Shown here: positions 33,901 to 34,153 of the stretch, in pieces
Layout: each line of letters begins with the position of its first letter
Position numbering within the stretch: the stretch's first letter is position 1
Source: Acidobacteriota bacterium
GTDB lineage: Bacteria; Acidobacteriota; Vicinamibacteria; Fen-336
DNA: 34,153 nt
NCBI GenBank assembly: GCA_003222275.1
Contig: QHVJ01000068.1
Span: 1-34,153, forward strand
Direction of reading: 5' to 3'
Program-made: the position numbers and the translations under genes
The notes under the pieces: model-generated
Database searches by the model: none
What the model was told of the DNA's origin: nothing
The model's input: the letters and a program-made list of their open reading frames with translations, nothing else

Positions 33901-33972
33901 TACGTGGAGCTGAAGGGCCAGATGCGCAGGGAGCGTTACGGACCCGCTTCGACCTCGGGCGCAGTGGCATGA
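30958..33972 (+). CDS. Large secreted protein with TPR-like helices and C-terminal PDZ-like domain
   Basis: 1004 residues, with a signal peptide (QRAVFAMAAGLFACAAEAQ) and a good ribosome site (GGAGGGG). An N-terminal beta-rich domain (to about 250; VTLPVPPGEMFDLRLGNRAPG) is followed by long alpha-helical repeats, with clearer TPR-like units near the end (EAAVPAFERAVKEA, MGRYREAESYYKKIEERYH). A C-terminal PDZ-like module (VPLARIGLKTRDVIVALDGYRID, LVVWREGRYVELKG, about 920-990) carries the characteristic GLKxxDVIxxLDG turn. Likely a periplasmic scaffold. It follows the NHL gene by 14 nt and overlaps the dehydrogenase start by ATGA, suggesting an operon. I do not recognise a named family. Confidence 0.8.
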   Translation: MQRAVFAMAAGLFACAAEAQPAKRMEVVLDLLTIRPGAMVTLPVPPGEMFDLRLGNRAPGTMYRMTVEATRRPVQTRTLGLPFDSMLRTLDIPSCTELQRREQALMKAVEEESVPALVAAIRQEAQSSSCTMSKNMADVYVEQSRPLVTTIMLSVDDRIGVTIERLAPGAKQVERRWEVTVEARAPRWEAAYATEEDWLVAEISRDVAEMALYAKTRSLPEPAALSFTVRRNADPAGSPRTFAVSLRPAAAAPALEQTLALTDHVWSPRTYEPLARALFRRLGVGASAAASPPGSALGALADLRATVIEGENRRVSAGLSRDMSSADAHEQAALVVTALALREAAGSFHDRRSSLSRIAAHLTMGRALRAGKAPSPAGDYAEIALLTMVGRRRDALDRLDAAAKAAMPPEARPWAVALQTWNTGDWRLQKDPVRASMLERWAQFQALSDRLGGLQALDLLKQGKPEPVPDWGRYAMQGGGTVEEGNVFTPGALELELKEIAEIWKMQRADAREPAPPVPALNEAPGRCIGRDAAGRAVARVIDGGTWARFSQRHLLHMLTAVNYHLLAVVGATSEGEKDRREARQNFGSLTLFPFLDVRWQSDNIDRLPIVPGQGPRLKPGLVDACPAAARVLREKPEAVTLASWEPIERLCYRERDAGQFPRYQAWFAPAIPTGTAYQAYGRLTTGLLGKDYDAERVGGLLRLFPWDPGLVRVYVGRKFGDKPSSKDVAPLAGPLLEYDLGVMRWWATLVEDDVAAFRQAYEPICRLDPDSCLTLAWYLADRELEEAAVPAFERAVKEARDRVGVVGQVGWLMDYYFDHRRPDDALALARMGEEVYSTAGLRLMARLMERMGRYREAESYYKKIEERYHSGDLSDQFYIRYEQRIGDGRYRAEAQEALKKVFPQGLQRAALADLGAAPSPSRGYVVTWKPSVPLARIGLKTRDVIVALDGYRIDNRPQYDTVLRFTDKREVALVVWREGRYVELKGQMRRERYGPASTSGAVA

Positions 33973-34153
33973 AGCAGGTCGTCCTCGAGCAGCCGGGCCG
34001 GCTCGTCCTCGCCGACGGCCCACCGCCCGGCCCGCCGGGGCCGGACGAGGCGCTGGTGCGCGTCCGCAGCGTCGGGGTCTGCGGCACCGACTTCCACGCC
34101 TTCAAAGGCGACCAGCCCTTCTTCACCTACCCGCGCATCCTGGGGCACGAGCT
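33969..34153 (+). CDS. Zinc-dependent alcohol dehydrogenase (N-terminus only)
   Basis: Only the first 61 residues are in the window. KQVVLEQPGRLVLADGPPPG is followed by VGVCGTDFHAFKGDQPFF and YPRILGHE, the MDR zinc-dehydrogenase pattern: catalytic-zinc Cys in GVCGTD and His-Glu in GHE. The QPFFxYPRILGHE form is common in sugar or sugar-acid dehydrogenases such as the L-galactonate/threonine-type group. ATG 33969 overlaps the preceding TGA. Substrate undetermined; the gene continues past the edge. Confidence 0.88.
   Translation, partial: MKQVVLEQPGRLVLADGPPPGPPGPDEALVRVRSVGVCGTDFHAFKGDQPFFTYPRILGHE

Overview
This window is GC-rich, densely coded and mostly plus-strand. It looks like a chromosomal segment of a Gram-negative bacterium with an outer membrane, most likely an Acidobacteriota (Vicinamibacteria-like) or related environmental lineage. 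That placement is inferred from a giant Oar-type TonB-dependent receptor with an N-terminal carboxypeptidase-regulatory-like domain, a sulfatase-like lipoprotein with a tetratricopeptide-like tail, NHL-propeller and TPR/PDZ secreted proteins, and a BoxR/BoxC/BoxB benzoyl-CoA set. No rRNA, tRNA, phage, transposase or CRISPR was seen, so the taxonomy stays an inference.

Layout. (1) 1-7919: a sulfatase-like lipoprotein (minus strand, cut by the window edge) is divergent from a TonB-dependent receptor. The receptor is followed by an overlapping trio: NAD-dependent epimerase/dehydratase, dihydrodipicolinate-synthase-fold aldolase and DeoR regulator. This looks like uptake plus catabolism of a carbohydrate or sugar acid under DeoR control. 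(2) 7920-8308: non-coding, with two near-identical 156-bp structured repeats at a 163-bp period, then the promoter of an Rrf2 regulator. (3) 8309-18540: a sulfur-uptake locus made of a cysteine-free Rrf2 regulator, a phosphate-selective-porin-family channel and sulfate ABC transporter genes sbp-cysT-cysW-cysA. It runs on with almost no spacing into a ZIP-like transporter, a small secreted protein, a class I aminotransferase, a lipoprotein with kinase-like motifs and a homoserine dehydrogenase. (4) 18541-23297: a polytopic membrane protein, a stand-alone receiver protein behind an A/T-rich inverted-repeat region, a DinB-like protein, and molybdate ABC transporter genes modA-modB-modC. modC runs 176 bp into the convergent gene that follows. 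(5) 23122-28900: aerobic benzoyl-CoA degradation. boxR and a secreted multidomain protein lie on the minus strand; boxC and boxB lie on the plus strand. The boxR/boxC intergenic region is a 13-bp-arm imperfect palindrome with two overlapping divergent promoters, both predicting leaderless or near-leaderless mRNAs. boxA and a benzoate-CoA ligase are not in the window. (6) 28946-34153: a secreted NHL propeller protein, a large secreted TPR/PDZ protein, and the start of a zinc alcohol dehydrogenase.

The clearest biochemical statement is for BoxB, where all six expected di-iron ligands fall in register. The least explained items are the structured tandem repeat, the kinase-like lipoprotein, the box operator region and the secreted protein encoded just behind boxR.
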